From Spirosoma fluviale (GTDB lineage: Bacteria; Bacteroidota; Bacteroidia; Cytophagales; Cyclobacteriaceae), in assembly GCA_945868725.1 (NCBI GenBank), contig CAMBMU010000003.1, positions 1 to 64,000 of the forward strand: a stretch of DNA of 64,000 nt, read 5' to 3'. Every line of letters begins with the position of its first letter. Within the stretch, counting starts at the first letter, position 1. The translations under genes and the position numbers were made by a program. Positions 26,368-36,600 of this stretch are shown piece by piece. Under the pieces are notes generated by a model. The model did no database searches. It worked only from the letters and a program-made list of their open reading frames with translations, and had not been told where the DNA came from.

Positions 26368-27350
26368 GGCTTAAACTGACTACCTGCATCCACCAACACA
26401 TTGCCAGACTCCGTAGCGAGGGCGTAATTGAACCCAGGATGTACGGCAAAAGCACCTACTTCCCCCTCCTTATTAATCGCAAGAAATCCTGCTTGTATAT
26501 CTTTGATGTTTTTGTTTTTGGCCACCAACCTGCGTACAGCTTCCTCGCAGGCTTCTTGTGGGCTTCTTCCTTGACGCATGAGTTCCACAATCAAAAAGCT
26601 GCCGCAAATACGGATGATGGACTCACCCAAACCGGTAGCTGTGGCTGCTCCAACTTCATCGTCTACAAATAGACCTGCTCCGATGATAGGGCTATCTCCT
26701 ACCCTGCCATGCATTTTATAGGACAGCCCACTGGTGGTACAGCTACCTGCCAATTTTCCAGCAGCATCTAGGCCAATCATGCCGATGGTGTCGTGATTTT
26801 CAATATTAATAATGGGTTTGTATTGGCTAGTCACTTTCCATTTATCGTATTCCTTTTGAGCATTTGGACTCAATTTCTCTTCTTCCATAGGAAATCCCTG
26901 AGCAATCGCAAACTGTCTTGCTCCTTCCCCTACCAGCATCACGTGTGGTGTTTTTTCCATAACCGCGCGAGCCAAGGAGATGGGGTGCTTTACCTGTCTG
27001 ACAAAGGCCACCGTACCGCAAGAGCCGTCCCCGCACATGATGGAGGCATCCAAGGTGGTGATCCCTTCCCGATCAGGCAGTCCCTGGAGTCCTACAGAAA
27101 GATTTTCCATATCCAACTCGGTATTCCGCACCCCTGCTTCCACAGCATCGAGGATGCTCCCCGTTTGCTTCAATTTGGCCCAGGCATCCGCATTGGCGGG
27201 CAAACCGTGGACCCAAGTAGAAAGGATAAGTGGCTTAGTTCCACTGGATTTCTTCAATGGGGAGGCTTGGCTGTTTAGGGCACTTAATCCGGGGAGGAGT
27301 AGTGCTGATCCAAGCAAGGATTGCTTGATAAACTTTCTTCTTTGCGACAT
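26364..27350 (-). CDS. N4-(beta-N-acetylglucosaminyl)-L-asparaginase family protein
   Basis: 328 residues from the start at 27350 (MSQRRKFIKQ); an upstream ATG at 27386 adds 12 residues without signal character. The start gives an N-terminal export signal with twin-arginine look (SQRRKFIK) and a hydrophobic core. It is an Ntn hydrolase of the glycosylasparaginase type: self-cleavage should expose the nucleophile Thr188 in ENHDTIGMIGLD. GLSYKMHGRVGDSPIIGAG and ATATGLGE line the active site. It cleaves GlcNAc-Asn from degraded glycoproteins in the periplasm. It heads an operon with cutC and the FG-GAP cytochrome protein. Confidence 0.88.
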   Translation of the reverse strand: MSQRRKFIKQSLLGSALLLPGLSALNSQASPLKKSSGTKPLILSTWVHGLPANADAWAKLKQTGSILDAVEAGVRNTELDMENLSVGLQGLPDREGITTLDASIMCGDGSCGTVAFVRQVKHPISLARAVMEKTPHVMLVGEGARQFAIAQGFPMEEEKLSPNAQKEYDKWKVTSQYKPIINIENHDTIGMIGLDAAGKLAGSCTTSGLSYKMHGRVGDSPIIGAGLFVDDEVGAATATGLGESIIRICGSFLIVELMRQGRSPQEACEEAVRRLVAKNKNIKDIQAGFLAINKEGEVGAFAVHPGFNYALATESGNVLVDAGSQFKP

Positions 27351-27435
27351 GGATTGTACTTTAGAATCTGAAAGACAAATTATCACTTTTGATCCGAATT
27401 ATCCTTTCCTTTCCTCCAAATCTGAAAACAAATCC

Positions 27436-28197
27436 ATGAGACCCTATATTTTAAAAGAAGCCAGCTGGAAATCTCTCAAAACCTATCGCTATGAGCTAGC
27501 CGTGCTGCCCTGGGGCGCGACAGAAGCGCACAACTACCACCTACCCTATGGTACAGATGTCTATGAGGCAGATGCAATAGCCGAAGAGGGAGCTCGGAAA
27601 GCTTGGGAGAAAGGCACTAAAGTCGTGGTACTTCCTACCGTTCCATTTGGGGTAAATACTGGGCAGGCCGACATCTACCTAGACCTCAACCTCAATCCAA
27701 GTACCCAGCTACTGATTCTTCAAGACTTAATTGTCGTTCTACAGCGTCAGGGATTGAAAAAATTACTAATTCTCAACAGCCATGGAGGGAATAACTTTCA
27801 GCCCATGCTCCGGGAATTAGGACTCAAATTTCCAGACATGCTGCTCTTCACCTGCAACTGGTTTCAGGCGCTTGACAAAAGCCAGTACTTTGAAGAAGGC
27901 GGTGACCATGCGGATGAAATGGAAACTTCCTTGATTCAATACCTGCATCCAGAATTAGTAGCCCCCTTAGCTGAGGCTGGAGATGGAGCTGAAAAAAAAT
28001 CAGTCATTCGTGGGATCCGTGAAAAATGGGCTTGGGCGGAGCGCAAGTGGTCTGAAGTATCGGAGGACACAGGAATTGGCAATCCAAAAAAAGCCTCCCC
28101 AGAAAAAGGGAGGCTCTATTTCGAAGCGGTGACCGACAAGGTTGCCGGACTAATGGAAGATATCTGCCAGGCAAAGCCTGGAGAATTGTATCGTTAA
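27436..28197 (+). CDS. Creatininase-family amidohydrolase
   Basis: 253 residues from ATG 27436 (MRPYILKEAS); the open frame extends back to 26980 but that part is antisense to the asparaginase gene. Metal-binding features of the family are visible: LPWGATEAHNYHLPYGTD (Glu30, His32/His35, Asp41), NSHGGNN, and GGDHADEMETS with the later Glu/His set. Members hydrolyse creatinine or act in cofactor and riboflavin-related pathways; the substrate here is unknown. Its stop codon directly abuts the stop of the converging FG-GAP gene (28197/28198), with no terminator between them. Confidence 0.85.
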   Translation: MRPYILKEASWKSLKTYRYELAVLPWGATEAHNYHLPYGTDVYEADAIAEEGARKAWEKGTKVVVLPTVPFGVNTGQADIYLDLNLNPSTQLLILQDLIVVLQRQGLKKLLILNSHGGNNFQPMLRELGLKFPDMLLFTCNWFQALDKSQYFEEGGDHADEMETSLIQYLHPELVAPLAEAGDGAEKKSVIRGIREKWAWAERKWSEVSEDTGIGNPKKASPEKGRLYFEAVTDKVAGLMEDICQAKPGELYR

Positions 28198-31100
28198 TTA
28201 CTTGGGTAAAGGAAGCGCACTTGCCTCTCCTTTGTAGTTGATTTTCGTGGCTGATTTTAGTCCTAGAGGCAAGTGAATCGTACGACTGGATTGCGAACCA
28301 AAGCCCGCTCCATAGCTCGTGTCGATCCGTTGTTTTTTGCCGTTGGCGAGCACTAACTCCACTGCCATCGCATCGGCAGGAACCTGCAAGACTCTAGTTT
28401 CCTGCTGCTTTGCCGAAAAGGCTAGCAGTTTGGATCGGTTTTGTGAAGCAACATACAGGGCTTCCCCCCCGCCCCTAGCAAGTTTGACCAAGGCCTTGGC
28501 ATCTCCAGGGACTACAAAACCACTTTCCCGTGCAGGAACAGGCACAAAACCACCTTTTCCATCTCCAAGAAATACCCAACCCAGAGCCGCATCCAGCCTT
28601 CCAATAAACACCTCGTTCCCATAATCATTCCCTACCATCACCAGGTCTGTAAACCCATCGCCATTGACATCTTCAGCTACGATTCCATTCATAGGGGCAA
28701 TTTGAGCCTGCCAAGGAAGTTCGTGTAAGGTGAATTTTCCATTGCCTAGGTTTTCTACCCAAACAGAGCGGTCGCTGTTTCCGATTAATCTCTTTGCATC
28801 CTTCTTCTCCTCTTCGGTAAAGAAGGTCTGCTCCGTACTCAAGGCAAAGTGTTTGTATCGATCAAATTTTCGTCTAAACAAGGGGCTTTGCCCCATCAAA
28901 TCGTCCCAGAAATGGGTAGGATAAGCTTGGTAGCCTCCTCCGATTTTATCTTTGTAGAATGCAAAAGCCACCGGATCCACGGAGCCATTGGCATCAAAAT
29001 CCTTAGCATATAGGGTATAAGGTCGGTCGGCAGAGGGAGCGAAAGCATTGTTGGTACCTAGGTTGCCCACCACCCAGTCGGTATCCCCATCCTGATCCAA
29101 GTCGGCACTCGAGATGGAATTCCACCAGCCCAGGTAATTTTCCAATCCAGTAGCGGTAGCCAATTCAAATCGAGTTCCCGTATTCACCAATACTGTGATC
29201 GGCATGAGTTCCCCCACCAAGACCAAGTCCACCTTCCCATCTTTGTTTACATCCGACCAGAGGGCATCCGTAATCATCCCCAATTGATCTAGCTGTGGCA
29301 GCCACTTTTGTGTAGCATCCACCAGCTTCCCATTTTCATTTTTCAAAAAGACACTTTTCTCCGGGAGTGGGTATTGTCCAATAGGGCTTCTACCCCCTAC
29401 AAATACGTCCATATATCCATCCCCATCAACATCTGCTCCCCTTGCCACTGAACCATTACTAGCTAAAGTCGGCGCATTGGGATCAAGGCTAAACGTGCCC
29501 TTTCCATTGTTTAGAAATATACGATCCTTGTATTCGGGAGCATTGGGAACAAACTCAGCACTACCCGAAACAAGATATAGGTCCAAATCCTGGTCCTTAT
29601 CCAAATCAACTAGAAGGATTCCGGTTAGCTCTTGGGTAATCGCTTCCCCGGCGGGGAGCAATGCTTTTTGAGTAAAGGTGCCATCTTGGTTTTGACTGTA
29701 CCAAATCGGGGCAAACCCAGACGAAGAACCTACTACCAGATCTTCTCTCCCATCCCCATTCAAATCTCCTACGGCGAGTGGAGGCCCAAACTGCGAAAGT
29801 TTATGCGGTAGCGTACGCTGTAAGTTGTAGTCGATTTTATCTTGTTCTAGGTGGATAAAATCAATTCCCAAAGCGGTAGAAACTTCGTCAAAAAGTTGGT
29901 TTCCTGGAGCTAATTCTTCTACTGCAACTGACTTTGTCCCCGGACTAGCCTTACTATAAGCCAAGGAGAGTACTTGGTTGACAGGTACTTGCTTTAGATT
30001 GTGGACTTTACCATCTGGCCACTTCACGATAAGTTCCTCCAGCACAGCTGCTGAATCCAAGCCAAAATGGACAATGGGTTCTGTGGAGGACATGTAGCCT
30101 CGAACCACCTGCATTTCTTGGTACGCCATCTTCCCTTTACCCCACTTCGCCCAGACTTTTGCTCCCAAAGCCTGCGGGTTGTTTTTAGGACCTTCTAGTT
30201 TAATTCTTAGGTAGCTAGGTGCCTTTTTTTGTTGATTTAGCTTGTTTTCAAATACAAAGGCAGGGTCGTTGATATTGTTGACCACATAATCCAAGTCTCC
30301 ATCCAAGTCCAGATCCAAAATTACCGCACCATTGGAAAAGGAGGGCTGATCGAGTCCCCATGCGTCCCCCACATCCTCGAAAGAAAGGTTTTGTACCTGC
30401 TTGTAGGCATAGTTTGGGATTTTTACGATGGGGATGGAATCCAACAATTGCCGTGCAGAGGCAATGTTGCCTACATCTGCTCGATAATTGGCAAAATCTT
30501 TATCGGTAATGTCTCTTGGAAATCCATTGGTGATCAGGAGATCTCGATTGCCATCGTTGTCCATATCAGCAAACAAGGGTGCCCAGCTCCAGTCGGTTTG
30601 GTATACTCCTGCTAGCATCCCCACCTCACTGAATGGGAGGCCAGGTCCATTGTTGAGCTGCAGCATGTTGCGTACGTATTGGTACTCGTAACCAAACTCC
30701 TCGTTATTGAGGTAAGTCTGGTACACATTCTTTCCGATGGTGGTTTTTTTGCGGTAGCTATCCTCGCCGAGCATGTCGATGGTGATGAGATCTGGAAGCC
30801 CGTCGTTATTGACATCCGACATATCAGAGCCCATGGAAAATTGGCTTTGGTGCCTCAAAAAGTCCTTGGTTTGATTCGTGAAGGTGCCGTTTTGGTTATT
30901 GATGTAGAGAATGTCGTTGGTGATGTAATCGTTGCTCACGTAGATGTCTGGCCAACCGTCGTTGTTGACATCTCCAATAGCTAGACCCAAACCAAAGCCC
31001 TCGTAGGTAATTCCCGCTTCAAGCGTCACGTTGGTGAAGGTCCCGTCCCCATTATTTCGGTAAAAAGAATCGTTGTTGATGGCCGAACCATCGGTCACTT

Positions 31101-31719
31101 TTGCCCTAAAGTTAGTGGGCTTAGCTGCCAATTGCTCGTTGTTGAGGACATACAAGTCCAAATCTCCGTCAAGATCATAATCGAGGAAGGCAGCCCCCAT
31201 GGAATTGCCAGGGTCAGCGATGCCGTACTGACTAGCCATTTCCTTAAAACTTATTTTGCCTTCCGCATCTTTTCCTTGGTTGACGAAAAGCAAGTTATTC
31301 CGCTCCCCAGGACCTTTTTTCATGGCTGTAGCCACATAGATATCTGGCCAACCGTCTTGGTTGATGTCTACGATAACAGATCCCGTACACCATCTGTTTT
31401 CTGCCAGGATACCTGCCTCCTCGGAGACATCGGTAAATGAAAATTCCCCTTGGTTGAGGTAGAGTCGGTTGGCAACTTGATTGCCCGTAAAAAAGAGATC
31501 TGGAAGGCCATTCTGATCAAAATCTGCCGTAGCCACACCGCCTCCATTAAAAATATATTCGTCGGTGAGGATATTGAAGCTATCCGACTCTACGATCTGA
31601 TTGGCAAAGGTAATCCCCGTTTCTTCCGAAGATTTAAGTTCAAAGAGCGTTTGCTCTTGCTGGCAAGACACCAAATGCGCAGCAATTAGTACAGCTAGAA
31701 GAAGGGATGGAATTCTCAT
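28198..31719 (-). CDS. Large FG-GAP/VCBS repeat lipoprotein (CRTAC1/ASPIC-UnbV type)
   Basis: 1173 residues. Lipoprotein signal with Cys19 (AHLVSC). Many FG-GAP/VCBS blades with DxDxDG loops (for example ADFDQNGLPDLFF, DINQDGWPDIYVAT, DVNNDGLPDLITID, DLDLDGDLDYVVNN, DVNGDGFTDLVMVG). A middle segment (about 480-575) has the ASPIC/UnbV layout (PKNNPQALGAKVWAKWGKGK ... EPIVHFGLDSA). The protein should sit on the outer membrane surface. It follows susC-susD on the same strand but after a terminator. Such proteins often accompany SusCD pairs; its ligand is unknown. Confidence 0.87.
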   Translation of the reverse strand: MRIPSLLLAVLIAAHLVSCQQEQTLFELKSSEETGITFANQIVESDSFNILTDEYIFNGGGVATADFDQNGLPDLFFTGNQVANRLYLNQGEFSFTDVSEEAGILAENRWCTGSVIVDINQDGWPDIYVATAMKKGPGERNNLLFVNQGKDAEGKISFKEMASQYGIADPGNSMGAAFLDYDLDGDLDLYVLNNEQLAAKPTNFRAKVTDGSAINNDSFYRNNGDGTFTNVTLEAGITYEGFGLGLAIGDVNNDGWPDIYVSNDYITNDILYINNQNGTFTNQTKDFLRHQSQFSMGSDMSDVNNDGLPDLITIDMLGEDSYRKKTTIGKNVYQTYLNNEEFGYEYQYVRNMLQLNNGPGLPFSEVGMLAGVYQTDWSWAPLFADMDNDGNRDLLITNGFPRDITDKDFANYRADVGNIASARQLLDSIPIVKIPNYAYKQVQNLSFEDVGDAWGLDQPSFSNGAVILDLDLDGDLDYVVNNINDPAFVFENKLNQQKKAPSYLRIKLEGPKNNPQALGAKVWAKWGKGKMAYQEMQVVRGYMSSTEPIVHFGLDSAAVLEELIVKWPDGKVHNLKQVPVNQVLSLAYSKASPGTKSVAVEELAPGNQLFDEVSTALGIDFIHLEQDKIDYNLQRTLPHKLSQFGPPLAVGDLNGDGREDLVVGSSSGFAPIWYSQNQDGTFTQKALLPAGEAITQELTGILLVDLDKDQDLDLYLVSGSAEFVPNAPEYKDRIFLNNGKGTFSLDPNAPTLASNGSVARGADVDGDGYMDVFVGGRSPIGQYPLPEKSVFLKNENGKLVDATQKWLPQLDQLGMITDALWSDVNKDGKVDLVLVGELMPITVLVNTGTRFELATATGLENYLGWWNSISSADLDQDGDTDWVVGNLGTNNAFAPSADRPYTLYAKDFDANGSVDPVAFAFYKDKIGGGYQAYPTHFWDDLMGQSPLFRRKFDRYKHFALSTEQTFFTEEEKKDAKRLIGNSDRSVWVENLGNGKFTLHELPWQAQIAPMNGIVAEDVNGDGFTDLVMVGNDYGNEVFIGRLDAALGWVFLGDGKGGFVPVPARESGFVVPGDAKALVKLARGGGEALYVASQNRSKLLAFSAKQQETRVLQVPADAMAVELVLANGKKQRIDTSYGAGFGSQSSRTIHLPLGLKSATKINYKGEASALPLPK

Positions 31720-31791
31720 TAAGGAAAGGGGGAATTAGAAGTAGAAAATTACATTTTCCCAAGTGGAAAAAAAAGGATTGGATAGCAAACA

Positions 31792-31827
31792 AAAAAAAAG
31801 AGAAGGCCGAAAGACCTTCTCTTTTTA
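31792..31827 (-). terminator. Terminator after susD
   Basis: Hairpin AGAGAAGG-ccgaaaga-CCTTCTCT, flanked by A-run (left) and T-run (right), 20 bp past the susD stop. It separates susCD from the FG-GAP gene, whose transcription then needs read-through or its own promoter. Confidence 0.85.
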
Positions 31828-31846
31828 CTCGTATTGTATTGTGGAA

Positions 31847-33577
31847 TTAGAATCCTGGGTTTTGAACCAAGATATCCTTTCCTACAAGGTCAATTTGATC
31901 TTGAGGGATTGGAACCCACTTGAACTTATCGGAATACTTAGATCCACCTAGAGCAGAAGTAAGTTTAGGTCCATCGTAAGCAAAGTAGAAATCCAATTCA
32001 GCCTGTGCAGTTCCCCAACGCTGAAAGTCATAGAAACGGTGACCTTCCATACCCAACTCCAATAGACGCTCGTGACGAACTGCCAATCTAGCAGTGTCCT
32101 TACTTGTCCAAGCAGCAGTATACGTACTGATCTTATAGTTAGCAGCAATAGAACCGTCCTTTCTTTTAATGAAGGAATTGATTGCTCTAGTGCGAACTCT
32201 GTTCACATACTCCCGTGCTTTTTCCAAGCTACCTACTTCGATTTCAGCCTCAGCAGCGAGCAATAGCACGTCTGCAAAGCGGATGATCATGAAGTTGATA
32301 CCGGTATAACCCGGAGTCCAAGAAGAGTTATCTTGGATAGTACCTACTTCTGACTTAGCATACACATATTTCTTAGGAGAGTAAGGTCCTGCGTTTGGCT
32401 GGTTACGAATCCAAGCTTGACCTGGGTGATCCATCCAATCCAAATAAGGAATACCTCTACGACCTACCGTATGATCCAAACGAGGATCAAGTTCTCCTGC
32501 ATCTGGAGTAAAAGATGCACCAGAAGCTACATCCATATCGTTCTTCACCTGGTTTGCACCGGTGTTGTACGTCTTATCCAAAAGTGGAAGACCATCCTTA
32601 GTTCTGAATGCATTCACGAAGGTGAAGCTTGGCTGGAAGAATCCACAGCAGTTACCTGGACCATCAGGGCCGGTATTGTAAGGGAAGTTCAAGTCAAACT
32701 CAGGGTTTGCGTTGTTTACAGAGCCAGTGTTGGCAGCAGACTGATAGGCCCAGATAGATTCCTGGTGGTTATCATTCTTGCCACGGAACATGTCCTCGTA
32801 GTAAGGAACCAAGTTGTACTTCAATCCATTTGAAGTCACACCATTGGCGATCACGTCATCAAATAACGCTTTTGCTTTTCCATACTCCTTGGTGTACATG
32901 TAAACCTTAGCTAAGTAAGTCTTCGCTGCCCATACGTTTACTCTACCTACTTGAGGTTGAGTCACAGGAAGCTTAGAGATCGCATACTCCAAATCTGCAA
33001 TGATGAAAGGCCACATTGGCTTGTCATTCTTTACTTTTTCCAAGCCAGAACCGTAATCTACAGTTTCGTCCACATAGGGAACCTTGTCGTAGTCACGAGT
33101 AAGCTCAAAGTAAAAATGTGCTCTCAAGAATCTTGCCTGAGCAGAAAGACGAGCCTGATCTGTAGCAACCACGGTTGCTCCAGCTTTGGTCAACAGTCTC
33201 AACACGTTGTTGGCTCTAGCGATACCTTCGTAAGCCACTGCATACTTTGCTCCAATATCACCTCCAGCAGCGTTGTTTTCAAAACGCTGAATTGGGTTGA
33301 TTGTCGTAAAGTCACCTGGGTCAGTGCCTTTGTTGGCCTCACCACCTCTAATACTACCCCACACCCAGTTGGATGGAGATCCTAATCTGTTGCCACGTCC
33401 GTTAACTTGGGAGTATGCCGCGATCAATGATGCATCTAAGCCAGCTAAAGTAGATAGCTGGGCTTCAGCCAATTGGCCAACCGGCGGGACTTCCAAAAAC
33501 TCCTCGCTACAACTCACTGCTACGAGCATCACTCCGGATGCGAGCAGAGCACCGATTTTTAATTTGAAATTGTTCAT
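31847..33577 (-). CDS. SusD/RagB family nutrient-binding outer-membrane lipoprotein
   Basis: 576 residues. Lipoprotein signal with Cys23 (LVAVSCSEEFLEVPP). SusD-like N-terminus with the ARANNVLRLL and ARFLRAHFYFELTRDYDKVPYVDE segments of the TPR scaffold (about 110-175). The C-terminal RagB part ends VPIPQDQIDLVGKDILVQNPGF-like (split). SusD covers the SusC channel as a lid and captures glycans or other oligomers. It is 52 bp downstream of susC. No sigma/anti-sigma pair, hydrolase or sulfatase lies nearby, so the substrate cannot be predicted. Confidence 0.95.
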   Translation of the reverse strand: MNNFKLKIGALLASGVMLVAVSCSEEFLEVPPVGQLAEAQLSTLAGLDASLIAAYSQVNGRGNRLGSPSNWVWGSIRGGEANKGTDPGDFTTINPIQRFENNAAGGDIGAKYAVAYEGIARANNVLRLLTKAGATVVATDQARLSAQARFLRAHFYFELTRDYDKVPYVDETVDYGSGLEKVKNDKPMWPFIIADLEYAISKLPVTQPQVGRVNVWAAKTYLAKVYMYTKEYGKAKALFDDVIANGVTSNGLKYNLVPYYEDMFRGKNDNHQESIWAYQSAANTGSVNNANPEFDLNFPYNTGPDGPGNCCGFFQPSFTFVNAFRTKDGLPLLDKTYNTGANQVKNDMDVASGASFTPDAGELDPRLDHTVGRRGIPYLDWMDHPGQAWIRNQPNAGPYSPKKYVYAKSEVGTIQDNSSWTPGYTGINFMIIRFADVLLLAAEAEIEVGSLEKAREYVNRVRTRAINSFIKRKDGSIAANYKISTYTAAWTSKDTARLAVRHERLLELGMEGHRFYDFQRWGTAQAELDFYFAYDGPKLTSALGGSKYSDKFKWVPIPQDQIDLVGKDILVQNPGF

Positions 33578-33629
33578 TTATTTAATCAATTATATGTCTA
33601 TAACTCGATTTAAAATTAATTGTTTAAGC

Positions 33630-36600
33630 TTAGAAGCTCAAATTAAGACCGAAAGTCCAACCTCTAGTAACTGGGTAGTTACCAACGTCAATACCGAAAG
33701 TCAAGTCAGCGTCACCACCGACTGCAGGATCCAATCCTTCGTAACCTGTCAAGGTGAATAAGTTGTTCACAGAACCAAATACTCTCAGTCTTTCCATCTT
33801 CAACTTCTCCAATACGCTTGCAGGAGCAGAATAACCAAGGGTCAAGTTCTGCAATCTCAAGTAAGATCCATCCTCAATGTAAGACGAGTTGGCTACGTTG
33901 GAGTTAGAGAAGTTAGACACACGCTCTACGATTGGAATAGTTGCATCCAAGTTTTGAGGAGTCCATGCTTCAAGCAATCTCTTTGACTTAGCTGCACCTT
34001 CGAAAGTCTGGTTGAAGTCCGTGAACCAACGAGATTGGTTCCAGATTTCGTTACCGATAGAAGTATACAAGTACGCAGAGATATCAAATCCTTTGTATCC
34101 TAAGGTAAAGTTCATACCACCTGTGAAATCAGGAACTGGATTACCTAAGAACACACGGTCAGCAGGAGTGATTGTTCCATCCTTATTTACGTCTTCAAAC
34201 TTGAAACGACCTGGAGCTTTACCGTCCTGAACAGCATGCTTAGACACATCTTCTGCATTGCGGAACAACCCAAGGGTATTGTATCCAAAGAAGGAAGAAA
34301 GTGGCTGACCAACCGCATTACGGATAGGCTGAATACCTCTGTAAGAAGGGTTAACAGACGTGATGAAACTCAAGCCAGGAGCAAGCGCAACGATCTCATT
34401 CTTCAAAGTTGAAGCTGTTACAGTCAATTCATAGGTCAAGTCTGTCGTCAAGTTACCTCTGGTTGTTACCAAAAGGTCAAGACCTCTGTTCAACATCTCT
34501 CCAATATTTACTGCTGGAGGCGAAGCGTTGTTACCTGCAGTCAAAGGAATTGGAACTGTAAACAACAAATCTTTGGTGTCCTTTCTCCACCAGTCGAAGA
34601 TTATATCTAAACGACCGTTGTAGAAGGTACCATCAAAACCAATGTTCTGAGTTACAGCAGTTTCCCACTGTGCGTTCGGGTTACCGATACGAGATCTTCT
34701 GAAACCAATAAGAGCACCTGAGTTAGAACCGGTGATATCGTAAGAAGAAGATCCTATATCACCTGCAAACAAAGAATACTGGTTGTTTGGATCTACGTTG
34801 TTGGAGTTACCCATCTCTCCCCAGCCACCACGGATCTTCAAATCGTCGATCCAAGTAGCGCCTTGTAGGAAAGATTCAGAGGAAACTCTCCAAGCAGCAG
34901 AGAATGCAGGGAATACACCATATCGAGCATTCTCACCAAAGCGAGAAGAACCGTCACGACGAACAACCGCACTCACGATGTACTTGTCGTCGAAGGTGTA
35001 ACGCAACTGGCCAAAGTAGGAGTTAAAGTTTACTCCTTTAAACTGGTTGGAGTTTACTTGACGTGTACCTACTGGCAAGTTAGAAATGGTGATAAAGTTA
35101 GGATCTGTAGAGAAAGGATTCTGACCTACAGCACTCATACCTCTACCAGCACCAGAGTTCAAAGCTTCTTGACCTGCCAAGAAATTGAAATCATGCTTGC
35201 CAATCTTCTTCTTGTAAGACAAGGTGTTGGTGAACGTCCAGGCAAAAGAGAAACCTGCTCCTTCACTGTATCCGAAAGCAGAGTTGTTTTCAGAGTTTTC
35301 GTACTGAAGGCGGGAATAATCCCAGAAGTAGAAGTTGTTGTACTGACCACCTGCGGAAGTTCTGAAAGTCAAGTCATCGATGATGTCCCACTCTGCATAC
35401 ACGTTACCGAAGGCATTTGCGTTGAAGTTTCTATTGTTCAATAGACCTTCACGGTTAGCCACAGGGTTTCTTGGGTTGTTGAAACCTCTAGAAGCAGTAC
35501 CTGCATAGCCACCAAACTCGTCAAAGACAGGAATGATGGATGGCATACGGAAGGCCTGAAGGATATCGTTTTCGTCATCAGATACACCTCGTCCGCCAGT
35601 TCCCCCTTGCTGACCCAATACCTGACGGTAGGTAGCCTGGAAGTTTTGGCCGATACGGATACGCTTGGTTACATCAAATTCAGAGTTGGCACGCAAAGAG
35701 TATCTTTTGAATTCGTTACCGACCATGATACCAGACTGATCCTGGACACCCAAACCGATGTAAAATCTTGAAGTCTCAGAACCTCCATTGAAGCCCAAAG
35801 AATGTCTAGAAACTGGCGCAAAACGAGTCAATTCACCATACCAATCAGTACCTTCTCCAGTTACGGCTCTGGTCAACTGACGGATAGATCCTGCAGCAGG
35901 ATTGGTATTGTACCAAGCTCTTTGCTGTTCGATTTGAGAAGCCGTTAACGGGCCTGGCTGACCAGAAAGTACGCTGAATGCTCCTGTAGAGCTTTGGCTA
36001 ATTGAACTCAAATAGTAAGGCATTACAGGAGTAGCACCTGTACCGAATTGTGGGTGTCCATAAGCTGGAGCACGGCCCTGCAAGGCAGCTGTGTTTTTCT
36101 CAGCTAACCAAGTAATATCAGCATAACCTTGTGGGTTCAACATGTCCAAACCTTTGCCTGGATCTGTAGTACCATACATACCGCTGTAATCTACACGCAA
36201 TTTTTTGCCTCTTGAACCACGCTTAGTAGTGTAAACGATAACGCCGTTAGCTGCACGAGCACCGTAGATAGAAGCCGCAGCCGCATCTTTCAATACTGTG
36301 GTAGACTCGATGTCATCAGGATTCAAGAAATCTGTAGATCCAGTAGGCACTCCATCGACAATGTACAAAGGCTCGTTACCACCGAAGGCACCGAAACCAC
36401 GTACACGAATGATAGAAGAAGTACCAGGCTGACCGTTGGTAATTACAGTTACACCAGAAACACGACCTTGAAGGGTCTGCTCGATGTTACCTGTAGGGAT
36501 TACAGTCAAATCTTTAGGGCTAACTGTAGAGATCGCACCGGTCGTCTCTCTTCTGGAGTCGATAGAGTAACCTGTTACAACTAGTTCGGTAAGCGTTCTT

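Noticed and set aside
26980-27435. Long N-terminal extension of the creatininase frame
   Set aside because: It is antisense to the conserved asparaginase gene; the family-type N-terminus begins at the internal ATG 27436.
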